Source: Opitutales bacterium
GTDB taxonomy: Bacteria > Verrucomicrobiota > Verrucomicrobiia > Opitutales > Opitutaceae
Direction: 5' to 3'
Assembly (NCBI GenBank): GCA_018700525.1
Contig: JABITN010000236.1
Coordinates: 1 to 46,038 of the forward strand
DNA length: 46,038 bases
The position numbers and the translations under genes were made by a program. The notes beneath the pieces are model-generated. The model worked only from the letters and a program-made list of their open reading frames with translations. It did no database searches and was not told where the DNA came from. Below, one piece after another: positions 33,197 to 43,622 of the stretch (positions are counted from its first letter, which is position 1; the number at the start of each line of letters is the position of its first letter).

Positions 33197-36100
33197 ATGC
33201 AGTTAAAATTCCTTCTCCGTAGCTTATGGCATTATCGTCGCTCTCACTTGGGCGTCTTGGCGGGCACGGTCGTGGGTGCCACCGTATTGCTGGGTGCTTT
33301 ATTTGCCGGGGATTCGGTGAGCAGCGCTTTGAAGCGTTTGGCCAGTCTTCGAGTAGGGCAGGCTGAGTATGTCTTAACGGCGGGCGATCGATTCGTTACG
33401 CAAGGGCTTGCTCATCGGATCGAGTCGAATTTGGAAGTGGATGCGGCTCCAGTTCTGATGCTTCGAGGAAGTGCTGCGCGTTCTGAACTCAAACTATTGG
33501 CTCCACAGGTGCAGACTTTGGGAGTGGATGAAGGGTTTTGGGGTTTCGCTCCGTCGGGTGCGGAATCCTTGGAGATGCAAGCGGGATCGGTCGCGGTCAA
33601 TCGACGGTTGGCGGAGCGGCTTGAATTGGAGGTCGGAGATTTTTTTGTATTTAGAATTGAAAAGCCGGGCCTATTGTCGCGAGACGCCCCGATGTCGGGA
33701 AGCAAAGACAATGTCGTGGGTATCCGAGCGAAAGTCGCGTCGGTAGTCGGAGACGATCAGTTCGGACGGTTTAGTCTGCAGGCCAACCAAATCGCGCCCT
33801 TTACGATCTTCGCGCCGATCGAATGGATACAGGAGCAAATCGAATATCCGGATCGAGCGAATATGGTTTTGCTCAAGCCAAAGCCGGACCGAGCTACGCC
33901 GATAAGTTCTGCGGAACTGACGGAGGCGTTGGGTCCGCTGATGGAATTGGAAGATTACGGTTTGTCATTGATCGATGTTCCTTTGGCGGGCGCTACTGAA
34001 ATTCGAAGCGAACGTGTATTCATCGATGACTTCGTCGCTCGTATTGTCCGGCAACAGTTTCCTCAAGCGGAACCGGTTGTTACGTATTTGTCTAACACTC
34101 TCAGGAGCGGCGCTCGGGAAACTCCTTATTCGATGGTTACAGGATTGAAGGGGGTTGGAGTGCCATTTGTCGGCGGCGATTTGAAGAGCGACGAAACGGT
34201 TATCAATCAGTGGTTGGCCGATGATTTATCGGCTAGCGTAGGCGATGAGCTGCAGATCGATTATTACGTTGTAGATGAAGCGAATGAGTTGGTCGAAGAA
34301 TCGCGAGCGTTTACAATTCGTTCGATTGCTCCGATGGAAGGATTGGCTGCTGATCCACTATGGATGCCGGATTTTCCGGGTGTTTCGGATGCGGATGATT
34401 CGGCCGACTGGGAACCTGGAATGCCTCTGGACCTTGATCGAATACGCGATCAGGACGAAGATTATTGGGACGATTATCGCGGAACCCCAAAGGCATTCAT
34501 TGCCCTTGAATCGGGAGTGGACCAGTGGACAAATCGCTGGGGTAGTTATACGGCCTTTAGAATTCCACTGAGCGAATCGAGTTCTGGAAAGCTGGAGGCG
34601 GACCTGAAATTGATCCTTGATCCTGCGATAGTCGGAATTCAGGCGATCTCGTTTCGGGATAGCGCTTTGAAGTCGGCAAATTCGCCGGTGGATATTGGCG
34701 GGCTATTTATTGGGATGAGTTTCTTTCTTATAATCGCTTCGGTGAGTTTGATTGGGATGCTGTTCAGTTTTTCGATGCAACAGGTCAATCGCGAAAACGC
34801 GCTTTTGTCTTCGTTGGGAATTGGCGAGAAACGCATTTTTCGGTGGCGTTTGCTCAGTTCGCTTTTCCTCGTCAGTTTGGGTAGTCTGATCGCCTTGCCG
34901 CTTGCGGCGGGGTATACCTGGGGGATATTGCGTTTCCTGGAAACGATCTGGAGTAAGGGTTCCGTTGATACGCTTTTCGGTTTTCACTGGAGCGGGGTAA
35001 CGGTTGTCGGCGGCGTTGTGGGCAATATCGTTTTGGTTCTTGGAACGATCTGGTTCGTACTTCGCAAGCAGAGCAAAATTCAGGCGAGTTTTCGATTGCA
35101 GCAAGGTTCCGAGGAAGGCGCTGATGCAAAGGGCGAGAAAGGGCGTTGGTCGAGAATCGTTGGGAGTGCAGGACTAGCCGCAGGCATCGCATTGCTAGGA
35201 CTTTCGCTTTTCGGGAAACTGCCGATTCAGATAGGATATTTCTTGGTGGGGTTCTGTTGGTTGATCGGCGGTTTGGGCATTTGTTCGCTCCGGTTGATCC
35301 ATGCTCGAGCGATGAATGGACGGGCTTTGGATCCGGTACTCATGGGACGGTTGAATAATGGTCGCCGTCCGACGCGCAGTCTTGTCGTTGTTGGTACGCT
35401 AGCTTGTGGAGTCTTTCTCGTGGTATCGGTCGCAGCGTTTCGCAAGGAGCGCGATACGAGTGGAAACGATCCGAAGAATGGATACGGCGGTTATACCTAC
35501 TGGGCGGAGACGTCGATGCCCATGAGCGACCCGAACGACATTGGCGGAACGGATAATGTTTTCGATGTGGATGGGGAGGGCTCGATTTTACCGATCCGTA
35601 TTGGACAAGGGGATGACGCGAGTTGCTTCAATTTGAATTATACGGAAAATCCACGCTTGCTGGCGCTGGACGGAAATAGCTTGGGGGATCGGGAAGCGTT
35701 TACGTTTCACTCTATAAGGAAAGGTTTGGATGCAAAAGAGGGCTGGCGATTGCTGGGAGAATCTGAAGACCCTAATATTCTCCGGGCCTTTATCGATAGC
35801 GCGACCTTGCAATGGGCGTTGAAAAAAAAGCTGGGCGATCGTCTTGAATATTTAGATGCATGGGGAAATCCATTCCAAGTCGAATTGGTCGCCGCTTTAA
35901 GCGACACAGTATTCCAGGGGAATCTATTAGTCGACGAACAGGCGTTTCTTGAAAAGTACCCTCAACACGAAGGGTATCGGCTTTTTCTACTGGATGATTG
36001 GAATGAGGATTTGAAGGCAAAACGGGCGGACATCGAATTCGGTCTCAATCAATGGGGTGGCCAGGTCGAACTTTCCGAAGATAGGCTACAGGCGTTCCAT

Positions 36101-36496
36101 GAAGTAGAGAATACGTATATCGCCATTTTTCATGTGCTTGGCGGTTTGGGAGTCATCCTCGGGAGTGCGGGTTTGGGCGTAGTGGTCGCACGGAATCTTT
36201 CAGAACGCAGACATGAATTTGCACTGCTGGACGCGATAGGCGTGTCCTCTGACGTTCGTGGGAAGATCGTTCTTTCCGAGCTGCGTCCTCTAGTGGGATG
36301 GGGCATGGGAATTGGACTTGTTGCGGCAGTGGTGTCTATTATTCCCTCGATGAACCATTTAGGGGTGGCGGCTCCGGTAGCAAATTTGGCGATACTTTCG
36401 GTAGCTATTGTAGCGAACGCGGCGTTTTGGTCGTATATGGGTTATCGTAGAAACGTCCCAGCGATCACGGACTTACAACGAGATTTTGATTCCTAG
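33197..36496 (+). CDS. ABC transporter permease with two FtsX-like domains
   Basis: The 1099-residue protein has an N-terminal membrane helix (HLGVLAGTVVGATVLLGALFAGD) and a large extracytoplasmic domain to about residue 490. A group of membrane helices follows (FIGMSFFLIIASVSLIGMLFSF and onward to about 740) with a first FtsX core (ENALLSSLGIGEKRIFRW). A second periplasmic domain (about 750-970) precedes the C-terminal FtsX core (RRHEFALLDAIGVSSDVRGKI, helices to about 1085). This is the doubled layout of large MacB/LolE-like permeases. It works with the ATPase at 32372. A GAGGGA motif precedes the start. The cargo may be the cluster product or a lipoprotein. Confidence 0.85.
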   Translation: MQLKFLLRSLWHYRRSHLGVLAGTVVGATVLLGALFAGDSVSSALKRLASLRVGQAEYVLTAGDRFVTQGLAHRIESNLEVDAAPVLMLRGSAARSELKLLAPQVQTLGVDEGFWGFAPSGAESLEMQAGSVAVNRRLAERLELEVGDFFVFRIEKPGLLSRDAPMSGSKDNVVGIRAKVASVVGDDQFGRFSLQANQIAPFTIFAPIEWIQEQIEYPDRANMVLLKPKPDRATPISSAELTEALGPLMELEDYGLSLIDVPLAGATEIRSERVFIDDFVARIVRQQFPQAEPVVTYLSNTLRSGARETPYSMVTGLKGVGVPFVGGDLKSDETVINQWLADDLSASVGDELQIDYYVVDEANELVEESRAFTIRSIAPMEGLAADPLWMPDFPGVSDADDSADWEPGMPLDLDRIRDQDEDYWDDYRGTPKAFIALESGVDQWTNRWGSYTAFRIPLSESSSGKLEADLKLILDPAIVGIQAISFRDSALKSANSPVDIGGLFIGMSFFLIIASVSLIGMLFSFSMQQVNRENALLSSLGIGEKRIFRWRLLSSLFLVSLGSLIALPLAAGYTWGILRFLETIWSKGSVDTLFGFHWSGVTVVGGVVGNIVLVLGTIWFVLRKQSKIQASFRLQQGSEEGADAKGEKGRWSRIVGSAGLAAGIALLGLSLFGKLPIQIGYFLVGFCWLIGGLGICSLRLIHARAMNGRALDPVLMGRLNNGRRPTRSLVVVGTLACGVFLVVSVAAFRKERDTSGNDPKNGYGGYTYWAETSMPMSDPNDIGGTDNVFDVDGEGSILPIRIGQGDDASCFNLNYTENPRLLALDGNSLGDREAFTFHSIRKGLDAKEGWRLLGESEDPNILRAFIDSATLQWALKKKLGDRLEYLDAWGNPFQVELVAALSDTVFQGNLLVDEQAFLEKYPQHEGYRLFLLDDWNEDLKAKRADIEFGLNQWGGQVELSEDRLQAFHEVENTYIAIFHVLGGLGVILGSAGLGVVVARNLSERRHEFALLDAIGVSSDVRGKIVLSELRPLVGWGMGIGLVAAVVSIIPSMNHLGVAAPVANLAILSVAIVANAAFWSYMGYRRNVPAITDLQRDFDS

Positions 36497-36543
36497 GAGT
36501 TGAACGCCTTGAATGATGCAGTCTTCAGCGATTTTGATGAATA

Positions 36544-36570
36544 ATGGCCGCTCGGAGATCGACTGCTATC
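36544..36570 (-). repeat. third copy of the REP-like 27-base repeat
   Basis: The minus-strand reading matches the copy at 33071-33097 at 24 of 27 positions. It sits about 50 bases after the permease stop. Together with the inverted pair before the gene, it brackets the permease. Confidence 0.65.
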
Positions 36571-36750
36571 TTTTAGTTCTGATGGAGGTTGCGTGAAAGG
36601 TCCTTGTTCGCGTTTTCCGTAAAGCGAATCAGTGATTGGGTAGTTCGCACTGGGAGGTCAAACCTGCAGGAGATCGATTGGATCAGCGGGAATTGGAGTA
36701 GGAATGAATTTTCGATTGACGTAGGAGCGGGTTTATTAGCTAAGAAAATT

Positions 36751-37056
36751 ATGATTAATGTTATTGCATCAATAAGCATCAACGAAGGGTGTTTGGCCGA
36801 ATTCGTCGAAGTGTTCAAAGCTAACGTTCCTGCCGTTCTAGAAGAAGTCGGCTGTATTGAATATGTTCCGACAGTCGATTTCGAATCGGGGATATCCTCT
36901 CAAAGTGTGGATGGCGCAGTCGTTACTGTAATTGAAAAATGGAACAGTCTTGAGGATTTGAAAGCACATCTTGAAGCGCCGCATATGCTTGTCTTTAGGG
37001 AGCGAGTGAAGGGTCTTGTGGGAGGGGTGTCCTTGAAGATTTTGGAAGCCGCTTGA
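36751..37056 (+). CDS. antibiotic biosynthesis monooxygenase (ABM/YgiN-like) domain protein
   Basis: The start at ATG 36751 fits the family; the open frame extends upstream to 36589 but that part has no domain signature. The 101-residue product has the ferredoxin-like ABM pattern: MINVIASISINEGCLAEFVEVFKA, then GCIEYVPTVD, VTVIEKWNSLEDLKAHLEAPHM and FRERVKGLV. ABM proteins include quinol monooxygenases such as YgiN and heme-degrading enzymes, and often oxidise polycyclic phenols without cofactor. It follows the biosynthetic group on the same strand, about 255 bases past the permease, so it may or may not belong to it. Confidence 0.75.
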   Translation: MINVIASISINEGCLAEFVEVFKANVPAVLEEVGCIEYVPTVDFESGISSQSVDGAVVTVIEKWNSLEDLKAHLEAPHMLVFRERVKGLVGGVSLKILEAA

Positions 37057-37060
37057 TTCT

Positions 37061-38374
37061 CTAACGATTTGCTACGCGAAATTCGAGCGAGAGGAGGCGG
37101 CTTGAGAGGAGCCTATCGTCTCCGTTTTCGCCTTGGAGAGCGGGGACGAAATAGCGATTGCAGAGGATGGCGATGGAGACGGTGCTAGTACCGGTCGACT
37201 GGAGTGGGGCTTCGATTACGAGTTCGCCTGAACTGGAGGTGTTTTCAGAAGACACGACGGCACCATTGATCAATAGGGTTAATTGGGTTGGCTTAGATTG
37301 GTATCGTTCGGGCAGTTCTAAAGCGATTCGAAGCGATTCAGCATCTTTGGGGCGATCCAGGATGAATTTGTGGTAAGGTCCGATCCATTGGTTTGGGCAG
37401 AGATCATGCCCTTCGTCTCTATAGAAAAGATGGGCGAGCCGGTGCCAATTTCGCGTTGTGGCGATTGGAAGGAGAAGTCTGGGGCCAATTGCGAGTGGAG
37501 CTTTCGACGCGGCGATGATTCCAAGAAGGAGGGCATCGATCGGACGTTGTTTTAGAAGAGCGGTTTCTGCTTTGCGGACAGCCTGGATGGCTGCCGGGCG
37601 TCGGGATCGCCGATAGAGCGCGTAGGAAGCTTCGCATCGCCAGCGCAGTGGTTGGATCCATGAACCCCAGTAGCGTCGGCTGATTGCGTCGCAATCGTCC
37701 ATGAGGTCTTCGTGGGTTTTGTTAGTGGTTTTGGAATTGGCGTGCAGTCGGTAGTCGCTCCAGATTTCGGAGACTTTATGGAAGCGGTAGTGTTGGCTGA
37801 AGCGGCAGAATAGGTCGTAGTCGAGGGCGTGGTGAATGTCGCTGTCGATTTCGCCGCATTGCTCCCAAACCTGTCGGGTCCAGAATGTGGATGGTTGGGG
37901 GATTTGATTGAAATGGCGTTTCCAGATGGCGAGTTGTTCGAAATGAGAAGTGTATTCGCAAGCGTGCTCTTGGCCTGTTCTCAATGGATTGTCTCTGAAG
38001 AATAAGCTGCGGCCGAAGACAATGTGTCGGCTGCGGTTGGGATCTATTTCTTTGGAAACACGTTGTAGGCATCCTTTGCGTAGACGATCGTCAGAATTGA
38101 GAAAGCCGAGGATTTGGCCGGTCGCTTTGCGAAACCCGCGATTTAGGGCGTCGGCCTGTCCCGAGTCCTTTTCGACGTGGAGTTCGAAGGTCGAGGGGTG
38201 TTGCTCTACGAATTTTTGGGCGATTTCGATGGAATCGTCGGTCGATCCGCCTTCTTGGATGATGACTTCTAGGTTCGGGTAATCTTGATCGACGAGGCTT
38301 TGAAGGGTTTCGCCGAGGTAAGCTCCTTGATTGTAGGAAGGTGTGACGATTGAGATTTTTGGCAACTCGTTCAT
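37061..38374 (-). CDS. family 2 glycosyltransferase
   Basis: The start at ATG 38374 (MNELPKISIVTPSYNQG) is taken because the GT-A domain begins there; an upstream start in the longer frame at 38422 is less likely. The 437-residue protein has the GT2 pattern: SIVTPSYNQGAYLGETLQSL, GGSTDDSIEIAQKF, EKDSGQADALNRGF and the metal-binding NSDD. The C-terminal half (about 280-437) is of different character, beta-rich and without recognised motifs. It probably transfers a sugar to a surface glycan. It converges with the ABM gene with a 4-base gap. Confidence 0.85.
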   Translation of the reverse strand: MNELPKISIVTPSYNQGAYLGETLQSLVDQDYPNLEVIIQEGGSTDDSIEIAQKFVEQHPSTFELHVEKDSGQADALNRGFRKATGQILGFLNSDDRLRKGCLQRVSKEIDPNRSRHIVFGRSLFFRDNPLRTGQEHACEYTSHFEQLAIWKRHFNQIPQPSTFWTRQVWEQCGEIDSDIHHALDYDLFCRFSQHYRFHKVSEIWSDYRLHANSKTTNKTHEDLMDDCDAISRRYWGSWIQPLRWRCEASYALYRRSRRPAAIQAVRKAETALLKQRPIDALLLGIIAASKAPLAIGPRLLLPIATTRNWHRLAHLFYRDEGHDLCPNQWIGPYHKFILDRPKDAESLRIALELPERYQSKPTQLTLLINGAVVSSENTSSSGELVIEAPLQSTGTSTVSIAILCNRYFVPALQGENGDDRLLSSRLLSLEFRVANR

Positions 38375-38513
38375 TCGGTTAGGAAGATCGAAACAGTTGA
38401 TGCTAACCTCGCAACCTGGCAAGCGTGTTCGCGAATCGGATCTTTCTTCGAGTTTGGATCGTCCTGGCTTGTCATATGGGACGATTTAAATTTGAGCTGG
38501 GTGATCGCATTTT

Positions 38514-40943
38514 ATGTCGTCTGAAACGCATCGCATTACAAAAACATTTTTCGCTTCGTTAACGGAAGGGATCGTAGAGTTGTCCTCGGACTGGAGGGCT
38601 CTCCGTCCTCCGCATTTGAGTATTGAAGGAGAATTGGTGGGGCATTTGGATCTCGAACGTTTGCTTCCAAGCGATTTCGCATGGGAGAGTAGCTATTTCG
38701 TCGACGGACAAGGGCGAGCGGTTTTTGTTTTCGATCCGAATTTGTATCCGTATGTCGATTACGATAAGGTTGGAGTGTATGTAGCCGGTCCGTTTAACGG
38801 GTGGCAAGAGGCACTCGGGCAAGAGGCTTGGCAATTGAAGCTTGAGGAAATTGACGGGAAGGCGGCGTATGTTGCCCGATGTCCCGTGGCGGCTTTAGGG
38901 GCGGGCGAGGTTTCGTTTAAATTCGTGACGGAGGGGCATGTTTGGCTTCCGGTGGATTCTGAAGCGCCGAACGTGGCGCATGATGGCGATGGCAACCGCA
39001 ATTACGTGTTTTCCGATAAGCGGAGCGGGCGTCACCGTTTCCGTTTTGCTTTGCAGCACCCGGTGGATCTTTCGGAAGTTCATTATTTGATCTATCATGG
39101 AAGGGTTCACTCCCAACGGGTGTATCTCGAGCCAGGGCCGTTTTTTTATGAATTGAAGTCTGAAAAACCGCTTGGAGCGATTGTTGGAGATAGCGAAACG
39201 GTGTTTCGTTTGTTCGCTCCGCGGGCCAAGTGGGTGAAAGTTGGCTTTTTTATGCCAGGCGAAACCGAAGAGGCGATTCACTGGGTCTTGATGGAGCGAT
39301 CGGAGGATTTCGTATGGGAGACGATGGTTCCGCGGGAGCTGACTGGAGCGTATTATTGGTTTCGGCTTGATGGGCCCGAAGGCGCTTGCAGCTTATTCGA
39401 TCCGAAATTCAAAATTCTCGATCCCTACGCGAAGGCGGCGGAGAGTCGAGAGGGTCCTGGGATCGTGGTCGATGACCGGGGCTATTCCGCTTTGCCGGCT
39501 TTCCATCCAGTAGCGTGGCAGGATCTGGTGACGATGGAGGCGCATACACGGGACTTGGTGGCTGGATTGCCAGAGTATCGCGATGTTTCGCGTCCGCTAG
39601 GATTTGCCGATTTGGAGCGGTATGTGAAGAGCGACCAATTTTACCCGAAATCACTTGGGGCGAATGCTCTCGAGCTGCAGCCGGTTCAGGAGAACGATAG
39701 CCAATCCTACGGCGAGTATCATTGGGGATATATGACGGCGAACTTCTTCTCGCCTGCGTCGTCCTATGCGAGCGATCCAAAAAGTGGATCTCAAGTGGAG
39801 GAATTTCGTTCGTTGGTGACTCGATTGCATGCGCGAGAAATGTCGGTAATTCTCGATGTGGTATACAATCATGTGGGCGAGCCGGCTCATTTGATGTATA
39901 TCGACAAGCTCTACTATTTTCATTTGGAGCAGGACGGTACTCCGGTTAATTGGAGCGGCTGCGGTAATGATTTGCGCTGCGCTGCTCCGATGGTCCGACG
40001 CATTATCGTCGAAAGCCTAAAGCACTTCGCTCTGTTTTATGGAGTTGATGGATTCCGCTTCGATTTGGCGGATTTGGTAGGGAAACCGGTTCTGCAGGAA
40101 ATCGAGCGAGAATTGAAAGCGGTGAAGCCGGATATAATTCTAATCGCCGAGCCGTGGAGTTTCCGCGGTCACATCGGTCGGGATTTGAGGGATACGGGAT
40201 TTGCTTCTTGGAACGACGGTTATCGCGAATCCCTCAAAGAGTACGTTAAAGGCGAGGCGAGCGCGGATACTTTGGTGCATTATTTGAAAGGATCGGCGGG
40301 AGAGTATGCGACTTGGCCTTCGCAAACGGTGAATTATACGGAATCGCACGACGATCGGGTTTGGATCGACGATATTACGGAAATAGGGGATCAAGACGGT
40401 TCGATTCCGACGATTAACGATTTGCGCCGCACGCATATGATGGGGGCGATTATGATGATGTCCATCGGCATGCCCTTACTGCATGCGGGGCAGGATTTTT
40501 TGTTTTCCAAAAAGGGCGTGAGAAACTCGTATCAACGTGGCGATTTGAATGCTTTGGATTACGGGCGTCGTTTCGAATACGCTTCGACGAGCGAGTATTT
40601 TAGGGCGTGGATAGAATTTCGAAAATCCGATCTCGGGCGATTAGTCCGCCATTTCTCTCGGGCGACGGATGGATTTTTCGAGTTCAATCAAACGGACGAG
40701 GGTAATGCTTTGGCTTGTCTCTACAATGCAGACCGAAGTCAGGGTCAGCAACGACTGCTGCTTGCCGTCAATCCGGATTTGTTTCCTCGGAGTCTGTCGA
40801 TCGCCGATTGGAAGGGCAGTTGGACGCAGCTTGCGGATCGCGATCGTTTTTGGGGTTTGGATCCGGAGGCATTGCAGAGCGATGCCAAGGATGAGATCGT
40901 GCTTCCTCCAGTCGGTTGTGGGCTTTGGCTTGCGAATGATTGA
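38514..40943 (+). CDS. GH13 alpha-glucan debranching enzyme, type I pullulanase-like
   Basis: The 809-residue protein lacks a signal peptide, so it is likely cytoplasmic. N-terminal carbohydrate-binding-like parts precede the catalytic barrel (VYVAGPFNGWQE near residue 90, and RLFAPRAKWVKVGF at about 233). The four GH13 regions are all present: DVVYNHVG, GFRFDLADL with the nucleophile Asp, LIAEPWSF with the acid Glu, and NYTESHDDR. The neighbouring SYGEYHWGYMTANFFSPASSYAS part is YNWGY-like, as in pullulanases. It should cut alpha-1,6 branches in glycogen or pullulan. gap-pgk-tpiA follow downstream, consistent with glycogen breakdown feeding glycolysis. Confidence 0.85.
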   Translation: MSSETHRITKTFFASLTEGIVELSSDWRALRPPHLSIEGELVGHLDLERLLPSDFAWESSYFVDGQGRAVFVFDPNLYPYVDYDKVGVYVAGPFNGWQEALGQEAWQLKLEEIDGKAAYVARCPVAALGAGEVSFKFVTEGHVWLPVDSEAPNVAHDGDGNRNYVFSDKRSGRHRFRFALQHPVDLSEVHYLIYHGRVHSQRVYLEPGPFFYELKSEKPLGAIVGDSETVFRLFAPRAKWVKVGFFMPGETEEAIHWVLMERSEDFVWETMVPRELTGAYYWFRLDGPEGACSLFDPKFKILDPYAKAAESREGPGIVVDDRGYSALPAFHPVAWQDLVTMEAHTRDLVAGLPEYRDVSRPLGFADLERYVKSDQFYPKSLGANALELQPVQENDSQSYGEYHWGYMTANFFSPASSYASDPKSGSQVEEFRSLVTRLHAREMSVILDVVYNHVGEPAHLMYIDKLYYFHLEQDGTPVNWSGCGNDLRCAAPMVRRIIVESLKHFALFYGVDGFRFDLADLVGKPVLQEIERELKAVKPDIILIAEPWSFRGHIGRDLRDTGFASWNDGYRESLKEYVKGEASADTLVHYLKGSAGEYATWPSQTVNYTESHDDRVWIDDITEIGDQDGSIPTINDLRRTHMMGAIMMMSIGMPLLHAGQDFLFSKKGVRNSYQRGDLNALDYGRRFEYASTSEYFRAWIEFRKSDLGRLVRHFSRATDGFFEFNQTDEGNALACLYNADRSQGQQRLLLAVNPDLFPRSLSIADWKGSWTQLADRDRFWGLDPEALQSDAKDEIVLPPVGCGLWLAND

Positions 40944-41087
40944 GATTGTGAGTGCCTGTGGCTGAGAATTGGCTACGTTTAGCGACTCGTTTGCCTCAAC
41001 GAAGGGCTAGTTTTGGCCGTTTGGAAATCTAAGCCTCTAAAACCTTGATTTTCTCGAAAGTGCGCCCTCTACTCCCCGTTCGCCTGA

Positions 41088-42179
<1,092 letters not shown>

Positions 42180-42194
42180 GAGACGAAACTTTTC

Positions 42195-42236
42195 AGTCCT
42201 TTGTTCGCGATTGCGCGGGCGAAGGACTTTCTTTTT
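42195..42236 (+). terminator. Rho-independent terminator after gap
   Basis: The arms AGTCCTT and AAGGACT, extended by G-C and G-U pairs inward, form a long stem around a small loop, followed by TTTCTTTTT. It lies 15 bases after the gap stop. Confidence 0.85.
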
Positions 42237-42369
42237 ATAGGACGTGCTCTTGCAAAGAACCATAAAGGGAGAGGTGGCGATCGAACCGAAAATTGGGGAG
42301 AGGTGCCTTTCGTCTAAATTTCAAATCTGCAATCTCATAGCACTTGGCAGATAGCCAAGCATAATAGCC

Positions 42370-43572
42370 ATGGCGAAAAAGACGATCGAAGACATAGACC
42401 TGAAGGGTAAAAAAGCAGTAATCCGCGTGGATTTCAATGTACCGCTCCAAGGAGAAACGATTACCGATAATACGCGTATTCTCGGAGCGCTTCCAACGAT
42501 TAAGCATGTAATCGAGCAAGGAGGCACCGCGATTTTGCTGAGCCACCTCGGCCGACCCAAGGGTCAGGTCAATCCGAAGTTCTCGCTCGCGACGGTTGCG
42601 AAAGGGTTGGCTGACGAATTGGGACAACCGGTCGTGTTTATCCCGGTGTCGCGTGGCGAAGCAGCTGAAAAAGCCGTTGCGGAACTTTCTGAAGGATCGG
42701 TCGCGCTTATGGAAAACGTTCGTTTTCATGAAGGCGAAGAGAAGAACGACCCTGAACTCGCCAAGGATTTCGCGAAGTTGGGTGACGTATTCATAAACGA
42801 TGCGTTCGGTACGGCTCACCGAGCTCATGCCTCGACGGCGGGGATCGCCTCGTTTTTGAAGCCTGCGGTTGCGGGGTTCTTGATTCAGAGCGAACTCGAG
42901 TATTTGGGAGAGAAAACTGAAGGTGCGGAAAGCCCGTTCGTGGTCATTCTCGGTGGAGCGAAAGTAAGCGATAAGATCACGGTGATCGATCGCCTGCTGG
43001 AAAAAGCGGATACAATTCTGATTGGCGGTGCGATGGCTTATACGTTTGCGCTGGCTAACGGGAAAACGGTGGGCGATAGCCTGTCGGAGCCGAAATTCAT
43101 CGATACGGCGAAAGCTGCGATGAAGAAGGCGAAAGAAATGGGTGTTAAATTCCTATTGCCGGTAGACAATATTACGGTGGATTCTCTGGACTTCGACAAC
43201 ATGAGCGTTGGAAGTATTGGCTCTTCGGACGAGAATGGAAACATTCCCGATGGCTGGGAGGGCGTTGATATTGGCCCGAAGACGTTGGCTCTCTATGCCG
43301 CTGAATTGGCGGGAGCGAAGACGATCTTGATGAACGGCCCGATGGGTATTTTCGAAATCGAAGCTTGCGCGAAGGGATCTTTCGCGATCGCGGAGGCGGT
43401 TGCGAAAAACCAGGATGCGATCTCTATCATTGGCGGTGGCGATTCGGTTAAGGCGGTCAAGCAAGCTGGGTTCGGCGACCAAGTCTCTTTTATCAGTACA
43501 GGCGGTGGGGCGAGCCTCGAATTTCTCGAAGGAAAGAGCTTGCCTGGCGTCGTGGCTCTCGAAGACAAGTAG
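42370..43572 (+). CDS. pgk: phosphoglycerate kinase
   Basis: The 400-residue protein has the N-terminal substrate motif VIRVDFNVPLQ, then LLSHLGRPKG and FGTAHRAHAST. The nucleotide half shows GGAKVSDKI, MNGPMGIFE and the ATP-binding GGGDSVKAVKQAG. Length and motif order are normal. It makes ATP from 1,3-bisphosphoglycerate, the step after GapA. It lies 190 bases past gap, beyond a terminator, and tpiA follows 50 bases later, so pgk and tpiA are likely one transcript. Confidence 0.97.
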   Translation: MAKKTIEDIDLKGKKAVIRVDFNVPLQGETITDNTRILGALPTIKHVIEQGGTAILLSHLGRPKGQVNPKFSLATVAKGLADELGQPVVFIPVSRGEAAEKAVAELSEGSVALMENVRFHEGEEKNDPELAKDFAKLGDVFINDAFGTAHRAHASTAGIASFLKPAVAGFLIQSELEYLGEKTEGAESPFVVILGGAKVSDKITVIDRLLEKADTILIGGAMAYTFALANGKTVGDSLSEPKFIDTAKAAMKKAKEMGVKFLLPVDNITVDSLDFDNMSVGSIGSSDENGNIPDGWEGVDIGPKTLALYAAELAGAKTILMNGPMGIFEIEACAKGSFAIAEAVAKNQDAISIIGGGDSVKAVKQAGFGDQVSFISTGGGASLEFLEGKSLPGVVALEDK

Positions 43573-43622
43573 TCTTGTGCCCGTTTTTTTAAATCATAAG
43601 CTATAATTTCAATCTAAAAACA

